A stretch of 20,881 nt of DNA. Origin: an uncultured Eubacteriales bacterium. Lineage in GTDB: Bacteria; Bacillota; Clostridia; Christensenellales; Borkfalkiaceae. The stretch's first letter is position 1. Every line of letters starts with the position of its first letter. The position numbers and the translations under genes are program-made. The stretch is from positions 1-20,881 of the forward strand of contig CACXHH010000323.1 of NCBI GenBank assembly GCA_902767455.1. The letters run 5' to 3'. The notes under the pieces were generated by a model. The model was given only the letters and a program-made list of their open reading frames with translations, was not told the DNA's origin and did not search any database. Positions 13,582-20,657 of the stretch are shown here, piece after piece.

Positions 13582-14519
13582 GCCATATCCTCCAGTTTGG
13601 GTTTATTGCCTTTCTTCCGCTCGCAAAGCCACTGGGCAACAACGTAGGCCGTGTGTTTATCGGGGCACACGATGTGGTCGTCCACGACCTTGCAATTACG
13701 CTTGGTCAGAACACTCGTGAGTTTGAATGCGTTCGTAATGCCTTCGGTATCACGGAGCATACCGTCAGCCTGGATGTGCTGCGCCGGATAGACGCAGAAT
13801 TCCCCTTCAGTGTGCATGGTGACCACCCAGAACTCGTCGGTCTTGTCTTCCTTCTCAATCTGGGCGATCCAGTCCAGTATGAAGAAGTCATCCAAACGAC
13901 CTGCAATCAGCGGAACTTCGAAAAGATGATCCGCCTGCTGCTGGGCGCTCTCGCGGATCTTGTGCATCAGGAGGTCGCCGGTGAGGTGGTCGGCGTACAT
14001 GTCCTCCATCGCAGCTGTTGCCCATTCCAGGGCCTTGGTCGCACGCTTTGCCCTGGACAAGCCTTCGCGCTTGGCACGACGCATCCTGTGATCGAGGCCG
14101 TCGAATCCGCGATTGCGGACGCAGCGGAGGAATCCAGTCAGCGCCTGGGGTTCATGGAACCTGTCCGTGAACCACTTCGTGTTCAGCAGGATTTGCTCCA
14201 GGCGGATGAGCATGGCTTCCTCATCGCCCCAGAGCTTACTGATGGGAAGAAGAACGAGGTCTTCCTCGACCCATGCCGTGCTGTCACCTTCGATGAAAAC
14301 GAAGGAGACCCAGCGATCAAGGAGCACCTTCAGGAGACCACCCATCAGAATGTGGGTCTGGCCGAACCTGGAAGGAATGGCGATGGTGAAAGGCTCCCTC
14401 GCTTTATCCTTGCAGGGTTTCAGGTAATCTGACAGGGCGAAGAACCCATCGCGATTGACCAGGTGTTTGGCTTCGTGCCCCATCAACAGAGACACATCGA
14501 ATTTGAGTTTATCTGGCAT
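13578..14519 (-). CDS. hypothetical protein, 313 aa, first gene of the leftward solenoid operon
   Basis: ATG 14519 has AAAGGAG eight bases upstream and is the first gene left of the divergent control region. The N-terminal half is mixed alpha/beta (GHEAKHLVNRDGFFAL, EPFTIAIPSRFGQTHI, WVSFVFIEGDST). The middle is a basic helical part (DHRMRRAKREGLSRAKRAT), and the C-terminal third is beta-rich with two cysteines (RNCKVVDDHIVCPDK). No catalytic motif stands out and I do not recognise the family. As promoter-proximal gene it should be strongly expressed. Confidence 0.75.
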   Translation of the reverse strand: MPDKLKFDVSLLMGHEAKHLVNRDGFFALSDYLKPCKDKAREPFTIAIPSRFGQTHILMGGLLKVLLDRWVSFVFIEGDSTAWVEEDLVLLPISKLWGDEEAMLIRLEQILLNTKWFTDRFHEPQALTGFLRCVRNRGFDGLDHRMRRAKREGLSRAKRATKALEWATAAMEDMYADHLTGDLLMHKIRESAQQQADHLFEVPLIAGRLDDFFILDWIAQIEKEDKTDEFWVVTMHTEGEFCVYPAQHIQADGMLRDTEGITNAFKLTSVLTKRNCKVVDDHIVCPDKHTAYVVAQWLCERKKGNKPKLEDMA

Positions 14520-14535
14520 ATGCCAACTCCTTTTT

Positions 14536-14550
14536 GGTCCACTGTGGACC
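14536..14550. promoter_or_regulatory. perfect palindrome, candidate operator 1
   Basis: GGTCCACTGTGGACC has perfect 7-base arms around a central T. It lies in the leader of the leftward operon, upstream of its AAAGGAG, and shares the core CACTGTG with the palindrome centred 40 bp away at 14583, about four helical turns. Two such sites suggest binding of a dimeric regulator. In RNA the sequence could also fold into a short hairpin before the ribosome binding site. Confidence 0.55.
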
Positions 14551-14575
14551 GTTTTGGTTTATGGGCCGTTTCACT

Positions 14576-14590
14576 GGCACACTGTGCGCC
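14576..14590. promoter_or_regulatory. near-perfect palindrome, candidate operator 2
   Basis: GGCACACTGTGCGCC has 7-base arms with one mismatch around a central T, and shares the CACTGTG core with 14536-14550. It lies about 20-30 bases downstream of the predicted leftward transcription start. Confidence 0.55.
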
Positions 14591-14593
14591 GCA

Positions 14594-14610
14594 TGAACGT
14601 GCCCGGTTCA
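14594..14610. promoter_or_regulatory. inverted repeat at the predicted leftward start site
   Basis: TGAAC (14594-14598) and GTTCA (14606-14610) flank a 7-base spacer. The site covers the predicted start point of leftward transcription (about 14608), where a repressor would block initiation. The arms are short, so chance is possible. Confidence 0.35.
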
Positions 14611-14614
14611 TCCT

Positions 14615-14623
14615 ATTATGCCA
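14615..14623 (-). promoter_or_regulatory. candidate leftward extended -10 promoter
   Basis: The minus strand reads TGGCATAAT: a CATAAT -10 hexamer preceded by the TGn of an extended -10. The -35 at 17-base spacing is poor (TTTATC), as extended -10 promoters allow. It would start RNA near 14608 and give a leader of about 90 bases for the 13578-14519 gene. Confidence 0.45.
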
Positions 14624-14633
14624 TCGGATGCGG

Positions 14634-14670
14634 GTGCGATAAATTTCTCGAAAAACTGCCAAAATCGCAC
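14634..14670. promoter_or_regulatory. spaced inverted repeat next to the sigma promoter
   Basis: GTGCGAT at 14634-14640 and ATCGCAC at 14664-14670 are perfect 7-base inverted copies with 23 bases between them. The right arm abuts the candidate -35 of the sigma gene. Centre spacing is 30 bp, about three helical turns, which suits a regulator bound to both half-sites or a looped dimer pair. Confidence 0.5.
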
Positions 14671-14698
14671 TTGCAATCCGGAAAAAGCGTGGTATATT
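14671..14698 (+). promoter_or_regulatory. candidate promoter of the sigma factor gene
   Basis: TTGCAA (14671-14676) and TATATT (14693-14698) are separated by 16 bases in an A-rich context. Transcription would start near 14705, giving a leader of about 34 bases with AAGGAG before ATG 14739. It resembles a host housekeeping-type promoter, so the phage sigma could be made before phage-specific transcription starts. Confidence 0.55.
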
Positions 14699-14738
14699 TT
14701 TGACATTCCCACCAACCCAAACCATAAGGAGCAGACTC

Positions 14739-15602
14739 ATGATTTGTGCCGGCACACGGAACGCCACTGTCATCACCGAAGACATCAGCCGCTACATGAA
14801 GGATATCGAGGATATCCCACGTATTTCGACCAAAAGAGAAATCGAGCTATCCAACCTGATCCACCACGGAACGGAGGAACAGAAGGAAGCAGCACGAGAA
14901 GAGCTTATTCTATCAAACCTCAAGCTCGTGGTCAAGGTCAGCCACGACTTCAAGCGATACGGAATGACCTTCGCAGACATCGTGGCGGAAGGGAACAGGG
15001 GCCTGGTGATTGCGGCCGACAAGTTCCTACCTGGCAAAGGGGCCAAGTTCAGCTGCTACGCCACCTGGTGGATCAAGCAGAGTATCCGCAAAGCCCTTGC
15101 CGAGCAGTGCCATACGATCCGTATCCCAGGTGGGGCGACCCAAAAGGTCTTGAACTTGGAGAAAGTGAAGCACAGCTTCCGGAGCCAGTTCAACAGGGAA
15201 CCGACCGACGAGGAATTGCTGGGGATCACCGGCATGTCGAAGAAACAACTCGACAATACCAAAAGAGCCGACTTGAAAGTGTACTCCATCGAGGCACAGA
15301 TCTCCGAGGATGACCCGAAGAAGGGAACCTTCGGTGAGGTAATAAAAGAGAATCTGGACGACGGCTCCCACATGTCGGCAGAAGTAGAAGCCGTCGTCTC
15401 AGAAATGTTGAAGGTGATTCAGACTTTCTCTGATCGAGACCAGTGGATTCTGAAAGTCACCTACGGAATTGGAGCTGAAAAGCTCGACGAAGACACCGTT
15501 TGTCAGGAGACGGGCCTTCCGATAACCAGACTGCATATCAGGTTACGGAAACTCCAGCGGAAGCTGAAGGAAGCCCTCCAAACAAGCGGTGCTTCTTTTT
15601 AG
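14739..15602 (+). CDS. sigma-70 family RNA polymerase sigma factor, 287 aa
   Basis: A primary-type (RpoD/RpoH-like) sigma factor that would direct host RNA polymerase to phage promoters. Region 1.2 lies at about 13-44 (DISRYMKDIEDIPRIST). Region 2 is at 55-130, with LILSNLKLVVKVSHDF, then FADIVAEGNRGLVIAADKF and KFSCYATWWIKQSIRKA, ending TIRIPGG. Region 3 is at about 131-185, and region 4 with its helix-turn-helix at 225-282 (DEDTVCQETGLPITRLHIR). The long non-conserved N terminus of RpoD is absent. ATG 14739 is preceded by AAGGAG at seven bases. It is the only rightward gene and its stop overlaps the convergent unknown gene by four bases. Confidence 0.93.
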   Translation: MICAGTRNATVITEDISRYMKDIEDIPRISTKREIELSNLIHHGTEEQKEAAREELILSNLKLVVKVSHDFKRYGMTFADIVAEGNRGLVIAADKFLPGKGAKFSCYATWWIKQSIRKALAEQCHTIRIPGGATQKVLNLEKVKHSFRSQFNREPTDEELLGITGMSKKQLDNTKRADLKVYSIEAQISEDDPKKGTFGEVIKENLDDGSHMSAEVEAVVSEMLKVIQTFSDRDQWILKVTYGIGAEKLDEDTVCQETGLPITRLHIRLRKLQRKLKEALQTSGASF

Positions 15603-16555
15603 ATCCTGTTCGGATCAGTTTTCAACAGCTCATCCAGCCAGAACTGGATGGAGTTTGCGATTCCCTGCGGCGTGGTGTATAACTGGACCACTGACCGGCA
15701 GGCCAACACGACATCATCCGGGATATGGATGTTCGTAACGTCACGGGAGCCAAGTCTGGTCACGTAGACATCCACGGAGCTTCGGAGCACACTGCACAGT
15801 TCCATGTACAGGTCTTTCCGATCCGGGTTGTCCATGATGAATACTGCCATGGCTTCCGGATTCATGACAGACTGAAACAGCTTCAGGACTTTCAGCCGTA
15901 TCTCCAGCATTTGCACAGTGGGTTTCGGCGCAGTCTTCAAAGGTAGCTCAAGCTGTTCATCTCTGTGCTTACCCTTGACATCCTTCTTCAGCCTTACACG
16001 GTGCTTTGCTGCAGGCAGGAACACCCGACCATCAGGAGACACATGATCCCGCCACTTGGATAAGCCACAATGATTAAGTATGACTTCCTGCGTGACCGGG
16101 TCCTGGATCTTGAGGAAATTCGAGCAGTCTGCATAGTAGCGCTCCGTGCGCTCGTTCCAGAAGCTGAACACATCGCGTCCGTCATACTTGTTGATAAGCC
16201 AGCCGATGAACACGACACTGCCGTCACGCCTCGTGACCCAAATCTCGTAGGCGTCTTCATAGTCGTGTTCGTACATATCCAGCGGACGGAATCGCTGATT
16301 GGCAAACCACGCATGCTCCCATTCTGCATGGCCGCCCTCTTTGAGCAGAGCAGCCGCTGCATAGCCTTGCATGATGGCCGTAAAGACACTCCATGGGGGC
16401 AGCTTGAAATTACGCCGCCCCCAACGGAGAAGCTCCCTGAGTTCACTGGTTGTCTTGGATTCAAGGTTCTGCACAAGAATCCAATCCTGAACATCATCCG
16501 GGAGCTTTCTCAAGAGCTTGCCAATCGGATAGTCGATTGGGCTGCCGCTCGTCAT
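15599..16555 (-). CDS. hypothetical protein, 318 aa, convergent with sigma factor
   Basis: ATG 16555 overlaps the upstream stop as ATGA and has GGAGG in front. The protein is mixed: helical start (IGKLLRKLPDDVQDW), an aromatic middle (EWEHAWFANQRF, EIWVTRRDGSVVFIGW, DVFSFWNERTERYYAD), a basic linker at about 200-220 (HRVRLKKDVKGKHR), and a helical/beta C terminus. Its TAA overlaps the TAG of the sigma gene on the other strand, so there is no room for a terminator between them. Not recognised. Confidence 0.75.
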   Translation of the reverse strand: MTSGSPIDYPIGKLLRKLPDDVQDWILVQNLESKTTSELRELLRWGRRNFKLPPWSVFTAIMQGYAAAALLKEGGHAEWEHAWFANQRFRPLDMYEHDYEDAYEIWVTRRDGSVVFIGWLINKYDGRDVFSFWNERTERYYADCSNFLKIQDPVTQEVILNHCGLSKWRDHVSPDGRVFLPAAKHRVRLKKDVKGKHRDEQLELPLKTAPKPTVQMLEIRLKVLKLFQSVMNPEAMAVFIMDNPDRKDLYMELCSVLRSSVDVYVTRLGSRDVTNIHIPDDVVLACRSVVQLYTTPQGIANSIQFWLDELLKTDPNRI

Positions 16556-17166
16556 CCCTTAGCCTCCAGCTTAGCCGCGATACTGCGGAGGTCCTTCGGC
16601 GACAGAATGCCGTGCAACAGCAGCTCGGCTGCCATGGTGGCGTCGATGGTGATGCCGCGAGTGACTTTTGCCACGACGTTTCCATTCACTTTGAGGTACT
16701 GAACGGATTCTTTCTTGACCCGATTAGTCAGAGGCGTCTTGCGCTGCGCTTCGACGGACTTGATCTGACCAGTCCTGCTGTCGTAGACATGATTCAGAAT
16801 CGGCGTGGTCAGGTTCTTCAGCTGAACCGTGACGCCACCGCGATGGTCGGAACTGTAAGCCCTCAGACCGCCCTTGGCGATGGCAGTCTGATGCTTGACC
16901 GGGATTCCGGACATGCGAATGGTGAGCGCCCAGTTGTGAAGGTCCACCAGCTCTGGACTGACGTTACCGGCGCCGATCTCATACAGGCGCTTCCAAGCGA
17001 GAGCGGACCACTGCGGATACGCTGCATGGAACTCAGCCTTGCGCTCAGGATGATCCTTGGTGCAGTCGTAGTAGAGCTTCGCTGCCTCGACCCGCTTTTC
17101 GACGGATTCGTCCCACAGCGCAACAAACTCTTTGACTTTCTTGCTGACATCAATGATTTCTTCCAT
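16552..17166 (-). CDS. hypothetical protein, 204 aa
   Basis: ATG 17166 has only a weak GAAAGA in front, so translation may be modest. The N-terminal half is helical (VSKKVKEFVALWDESVEKRV, AWKRLYEIGAG). The C-terminal half is basic (RTGQIKSVEAQRKTPL, VKKESVQYLKVNGNVVAKV) and ends in a helical segment (MAAELLLHGILSPKDLRSIA). The basic second half could bind nucleic acid, but no motif supports this firmly. It ends in ATGA with the next gene. Confidence 0.7.
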   Translation of the reverse strand: MEEIIDVSKKVKEFVALWDESVEKRVEAAKLYYDCTKDHPERKAEFHAAYPQWSALAWKRLYEIGAGNVSPELVDLHNWALTIRMSGIPVKHQTAIAKGGLRAYSSDHRGGVTVQLKNLTTPILNHVYDSRTGQIKSVEAQRKTPLTNRVKKESVQYLKVNGNVVAKVTRGITIDATMAAELLLHGILSPKDLRSIAAKLEAKG

Positions 17167-17219
17167 AAGTCTTTCACGTGCCTATGTTTTCTCTTCTGCC
17201 GGCACGGATTTGGCAGAGG
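17167..17219. other. 53-base gap without a recognised element
   Basis: Contains an inverted pair CTGCC ... GGCAG with an 11-base spacer but no U-tract, so I do not call a terminator or promoter. It separates the 546- and 204-residue unknown genes. Confidence 0.4.
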
Positions 17220-18860
17220 TTAAAGTTCTTTATAATGCAGACCGAGGAATCCCTTGATGTTCTTCCTGGCCTGATCTTTTGTGAGTCCTGACAGTGTCAT
17301 GACGCCGAGCACGAAGACAGACGCTTCCGACAGACCGGTGTACACACTGGCATTCTTCAGCGCTTCCTTCAACTCGGACAACTCGACCTTGTAGCCGAGA
17401 GCCTTGGACAACTTGTCCGCTTCTTTCTGGGACTGGTCAATCTTGCCCCAGATGATGAGGCATGTCGGCGCCACCCGCAAGCGATACGTCGCCAGCCAGT
17501 CCCATGCCGGGAGCTGTGCTTTGTCCGGTGAGATACGCGGGAGGAACGGAATCACGCCGAGGCGCTCGAACAGACAGAAGTCCGTCCGGTTATTTCTGAG
17601 ACTCAACCAATCCGTCCAGTCCATCGCCCAATCGACTCTGGACAGTCCGTCCTTGCCGTCAAGCTCTTTCTTGTCCCACGTATCATGGTGCTCATACAGG
17701 TAGCGGCACAGAATGTCGCAGACCGTGGACGTATTCGCCCAGTCCGGCCGCTCGTTGACACCGCCCCACCAGAGCTCGCTATCCATCGGTTCATTTAGCG
17801 CGAACATGGCCTGTACGTCCTGAAGATAATCCCAGGTCGTCCCTGTTAGTTCCTTGAACTTCTGGATGTCCTCATCGGACGCCGTCCCATCAAACAGCGC
17901 TTCGCCGGCCAGCCTGTACAGCTTCTTGTCCCAGTACTTGGCCCCATACGGAATGCAGGGTGTAAGCTGGAAGTTGTCGAACGTGTAGAAGCCGTTCGTC
18001 ATGACCGGATACACCATGGCGTTCCTGATGTCGAGGAATGAGAACGCAGCCTTGCGCGACATGCCGTGATTCTGCATCAGACTGTAGACAATGGCCGTCG
18101 TAATCAGCTTGTTCAATGACGTCGGCGGAACAGTATCGCCATAGAACCGGCGCAGAGACTTGATCATGCCGCACTCCTTGAGTTCCGGCAGATCTCCTTC
18201 CGGATAGGCCACAGAGAAGCGCAGCGGTCCTTCCGCTGTGTGCACACGGATGGTAATGGTGTCATCTTCCGTGTCCGATGCAGTCATATGGAAGTCCTCC
18301 ACCTCGGCCGCCATCAACGGAACCTTGCGGACGTCTCCGAGCACTCTGGGCAGACGCCACAGATAGTCGAAGTCAAAGGAGAATTCAGGGTTGCTCTCCT
18401 GAAGCAGCTGAGCCTCGGCGTTCGTCCACATGTGCTGCTTTATTGTTCCATGCAGCAGCACATTCCAGATGTGGTCACGCACATGAGTGTTGACCGGCTC
18501 GTCTTCACGGCCGCTCTTCTTCAACCATGCGTTGGTGACCGCAGTCTTAGTGTTGGTTAGCCACACATTGCTGGAGTACTCGAACAGCTTCCTGGCCCAG
18601 GACGGGGAACCTGCGCCGCAGTCCGGAGATCGAGTAGGCACTGTGACATCCACGTGCGGCGTATGCCAGCAGCTACGGCTGCTCGTGGACAGACCATCAT
18701 GGTCCATCAGCGAATTCGTGAAGAACGTGGCTGTGTGGGTTCCCTGGAATGACTCCAGGTTGACTGCAAGGATAACCGGAATCTTTGTTTTTGTGCCGGG
18801 CAGCAGGGCTCCGTATGGCCTGTTCGGTGTAACCAGGTCATTAACTTTTAGGAGTTGCAC
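17220..18860 (-). CDS. large hypothetical protein, 546 aa
   Basis: The start is uncertain: GTG 18860 has GGGGGT about five bases upstream, and TTG 18875 would add five residues; no ATG is near. I prefer GTG. The protein has a beta-rich start (GTKTKIPVILAVNL), a Cys/Ser/Pro stretch (SRSCWHTPHVDVTVPTRS), a central helical part rich in aromatic residues, a Trp-rich segment (VDWAMDWTDWLSLRN), and a helical C terminus (VFVLGVMTLSGLTKDQAR). No catalytic motif is recognised. It is the largest gene in the window and heads a three-gene group after a terminator. Confidence 0.75.
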   Translation of the reverse strand: MQLLKVNDLVTPNRPYGALLPGTKTKIPVILAVNLESFQGTHTATFFTNSLMDHDGLSTSSRSCWHTPHVDVTVPTRSPDCGAGSPSWARKLFEYSSNVWLTNTKTAVTNAWLKKSGREDEPVNTHVRDHIWNVLLHGTIKQHMWTNAEAQLLQESNPEFSFDFDYLWRLPRVLGDVRKVPLMAAEVEDFHMTASDTEDDTITIRVHTAEGPLRFSVAYPEGDLPELKECGMIKSLRRFYGDTVPPTSLNKLITTAIVYSLMQNHGMSRKAAFSFLDIRNAMVYPVMTNGFYTFDNFQLTPCIPYGAKYWDKKLYRLAGEALFDGTASDEDIQKFKELTGTTWDYLQDVQAMFALNEPMDSELWWGGVNERPDWANTSTVCDILCRYLYEHHDTWDKKELDGKDGLSRVDWAMDWTDWLSLRNNRTDFCLFERLGVIPFLPRISPDKAQLPAWDWLATYRLRVAPTCLIIWGKIDQSQKEADKLSKALGYKVELSELKEALKNASVYTGLSEASVFVLGVMTLSGLTKDQARKNIKGFLGLHYKEL

Positions 18861-18915
18861 TGCACACCCCCACAATCAGGGCAAAGATCAACCCTGCGAT
18901 GAAAAATTTGTCCAT
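18841..18915 (-). CDS. possible 24-residue membrane peptide
   Basis: A 25-codon frame from ATG 18915 to TAA 18841 encodes MDKFFIAGLIFALIVGVC followed by SATPKS, a single hydrophobic segment with a charged start. It begins five bases after the T-run of the terminator at 18921-18944 and has no Shine-Dalgarno. Its last 20 bases overlap the start of the 546-residue gene. The end (GVCSA) resembles GVCTA in the 34-residue membrane peptide at 20362-20466. It may be a real leader peptide or chance. Confidence 0.35.
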   Translation of the reverse strand: MDKFFIAGLIFALIVGVCSATPKS

Positions 18916-18920
18916 ATACG

Positions 18921-18944
18921 AAAAAGGCCCTCACTGGGAGGGCC
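18921..18944 (-). terminator. intrinsic terminator after the thyX group
   Basis: On the minus strand a perfect 7-bp stem GGCCCTC / GAGGGCC with a five-base loop is followed by TTTTT. It lies just past the stop of the 18951-19490 gene. There is no T-run on the plus side, so it acts leftward only. Confidence 0.8.
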
Positions 18945-18950
18945 ATCCGG

Positions 18951-19490
18951 TTACTTTGTTGTTTTCTTTTTGCGTATGTAGGCTTCCTCGAAGCCCGTAC
19001 CGCCGAAGAACAATTCCCGGAAATCCGGGAAGTCCTTCCACGTCTGCCGCAGATGCGGAATCATGTGGCGCGTCATACCGTCAGCAAACTCCGCAATGTT
19101 GCGGTGCCACCTGACCGCACTCCAGGCGCTCGGCTTCTTTCCGTGACCACGAAACGCCCCAATCTCAGCCTTATAGTCCGCCGCGAACTTTGCAGCCGCT
19201 CGCAGCAGATTGATGTACTTGAGCTGGGTCTCATCCGGTGCACGGAAACAGGCGCACAGCCTGAACTTCGGGTTGAGACGTTCCAGACGCCGCAACTGTA
19301 ACTGCATAAGATCCAGCTCCAGCGGGGTGACCAGCAACGTCTGGTCGTGCTTCCTCAGAGCCGTGGCGATCTTCTTACTGCAGACCAGCCTGGACGCTAC
19401 CTGCTGGGCGCTGTTGCACCCGTGGGCAAACGTGTAGAGTTCCTCAGGAACACGAACTTTCCTGAAGGATGGTTCTGAACGGTTCGGCAT
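18951..19490 (-). CDS. hypothetical protein, 179 aa
   Basis: I chose ATG 19490, with AAGGA ten bases upstream; GTG 19508 would add six residues. The start lies inside the last 47 bases of thyX, so the two are co-transcribed. The protein is basic and helical (SAQQVASRLVCSKKIATALRK, LMQLQLRRLERLNPKFRL) with an aromatic C-terminal region (WSAVRWHRNIAEFA, FPDFRELFFGG) and a lysine tail. Family not recognised; the basic character allows nucleic-acid binding. Confidence 0.75.
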   Translation of the reverse strand: MPNRSEPSFRKVRVPEELYTFAHGCNSAQQVASRLVCSKKIATALRKHDQTLLVTPLELDLMQLQLRRLERLNPKFRLCACFRAPDETQLKYINLLRAAAKFAADYKAEIGAFRGHGKKPSAWSAVRWHRNIAEFADGMTRHMIPHLRQTWKDFPDFRELFFGGTGFEEAYIRKKKTTK

Positions 19491-20349
19491 CAGGGCAGTA
19501 TCCTTCACTCAGTGTGAGATTGTCTTTCAACTGCATGAAGATCGAGATCGCCAGTTCACGCATCTGGGGCTCGGCAGCCTTGTCCAGTCTCAGCTCCAGG
19601 AACTTCGCCCACGTATGGCCGTTGCCGGTCATCAGCAGACGTGTTGCCGTACAGAGCGGAAGGACCGTGCGGGCGAACTCCTTCTTGAAGTTGTCGCACA
19701 GATGGCTGTAGTCCTCGAAGCTCCGGCAGATACTGTGGATCCAGTCTGCCTTGACTCCGGGATTCGCATCCAGCATCTTCTTGTAGGTATTGCCGATACA
19801 GACGCTCGGTTCACCCTGCGGCACCCAGCGGAGGGATTCCTGGTTCACGGAGAACTCAGGAAGCTCCCACGTGCTCTCGAAGGACAGACTGCGATGGCGG
19901 ATCAGCTGATTGCCGATTGCCCGACTGGTTATGATTTCAAACGTGTACCAGCCCTGTGCCTCGTAGTAGTCCTTGTTGAATTTCTGGGCAAGATCGAACG
20001 TCTTATCCGTGCCGACCACTTCGATAAAGGTCCGCATGTTGGCGACGACAAAGTCCAGGATGTTATCCCAGACGACTTCATTGCGCGGACGGCCGGACAC
20101 CTTGGAGATAGCCTGCAGCTCCTCCTTGGTGAGGTCATCGAAGTTGTCGCCAATGGGGATGGCGAACCAGGCATGCTCGAAGGGCGTGAGATGCCCCTTG
20201 TGGGCAAGCGCTTTCAGGAACTTCACCTGGTCGTAATCCTCACGCTGCGGCCGGGAACTATTGTAGCACAGTCTGGCGGCGTACTCGGCCATATCCAATG
20301 CGGTCGGCAGGTGGATCAGCGTAGCGGTTTGGTCTTTGAAGTTGACCAT
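19444..20349 (-). CDS. thyX: flavin-dependent thymidylate synthase ThyX, 301 aa
   Basis: ThyX makes dTMP from dUMP with methylenetetrahydrofolate, FAD and NADPH. Visible family features: GHLTPFEHAWF at about 52-62, the signature RHR at 151-153 and its second half SVNQESLRW at 167-175, and the C-terminal ARTVLPLCTATRLLMTGN ... FLELRLDKAAE region with the substrate-contacting arginines. The signature is unusual: known ThyX proteins have RHRxxSxNxxSxR as one short block, but here about 11 residues (around ESTWELPEF) separate the halves. Another extra segment lies near 72-95. ATG 20349 follows a strong GGAGG. Phages use it to supply thymidine during replication. Confidence 0.93.
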   Translation of the reverse strand: MVNFKDQTATLIHLPTALDMAEYAARLCYNSSRPQREDYDQVKFLKALAHKGHLTPFEHAWFAIPIGDNFDDLTKEELQAISKVSGRPRNEVVWDNILDFVVANMRTFIEVVGTDKTFDLAQKFNKDYYEAQGWYTFEIITSRAIGNQLIRHRSLSFESTWELPEFSVNQESLRWVPQGEPSVCIGNTYKKMLDANPGVKADWIHSICRSFEDYSHLCDNFKKEFARTVLPLCTATRLLMTGNGHTWAKFLELRLDKAAEPQMRELAISIFMQLKDNLTLSEGYCPDAEPFRTILQESSCS

Positions 20350-20361
20350 AGCACCTCCTGG

Positions 20362-20466
20362 TTAGCGTTTGCCACCGGACGCCGTGCAGACGCCGATGAA
20401 CAAGATAACGGGAATCAGCAAGAAGAGGCCGACGAAATAACCGGCAAAGAAAGTCAGAATACCCAT
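20362..20466 (-). CDS. 34-residue single-span membrane peptide
   Basis: The frame runs from ATG 20466 to TAA 20362, two bases left of the upstream stop, with a weak GGGA in front. It encodes one hydrophobic segment (residues 4-27: LTFFAGYFVGLFLL...) and a short basic end, GVCTASGGKR. It fills the space between the zinc-finger miniprotein and thyX, which supports it as a gene. Small phage membrane peptides of this kind are often lysis or superinfection-related, but nothing here shows which. Confidence 0.6.
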   Translation of the reverse strand: MGILTFFAGYFVGLFLLIPVILFIGVCTASGGKR

Positions 20467-20468
20467 CT

Positions 20469-20642
20469 TCAGTCCCGCGATTCGAGTTCCTTGAGGGTTT
20501 CCGCCGGCTTCTCCTCCGAAGAGGATGCTTCCTTGGTCTGCGTCAGGTGATCTTCACACACAGCCGGATCGGTTCCCGGCAGCGCGTCCTTGTTGCAGAA
20601 GGTGCAGACCTTTCCCTCTGCAGAGTTCTTATCCATGCTCAT
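20469..20642 (-). CDS. zinc-finger miniprotein, 57 aa
   Basis: ATG 20642 has AAAGGAG about nine bases upstream. It opens MSMDKNSAEGKVCTFC; Cys13, Cys16, Cys29 and His32 (CEDH) form a probable single zinc site. An acidic tail rich in Ser and Glu follows. It differs from the two-CxxC miniproteins at the left end of the window. The next start (20466) follows two bases after its stop. Function unknown. Confidence 0.7.
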   Translation of the reverse strand: MSMDKNSAEGKVCTFCNKDALPGTDPAVCEDHLTQTKEASSSEEKPAETLKELESRD

Positions 20643-20657
20643 ATCAAAGTTCTCCTT

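Noticed and set aside
13653..14432. Rightward open frame of 259 codons
   Set aside because: Opposite the 313-residue gene, which has a good AAAGGAG start; no independent support.
14700..14727. TTGACA at 14700-14705 as a rightward -35 element
   Set aside because: At 17 bases it meets only CATAAG-like sequence as -10 and would start RNA too close to the sigma start codon; the TTGCAA/TATATT pair upstream fits better.
14700..14738. TTG 14700 as an upstream start of the sigma factor
   Set aside because: It lies before the predicted transcription start and has no ribosome binding site; ATG 14739 has AAGGAG at seven bases.
16450..17223. Rightward open frame of 257 codons
   Set aside because: Antisense to two genes linked by an ATGA overlap; no ribosome binding site.
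19615..20550. Rightward open frame of 311 codons
   Set aside because: Antisense to thyX, which is certain from its motifs.
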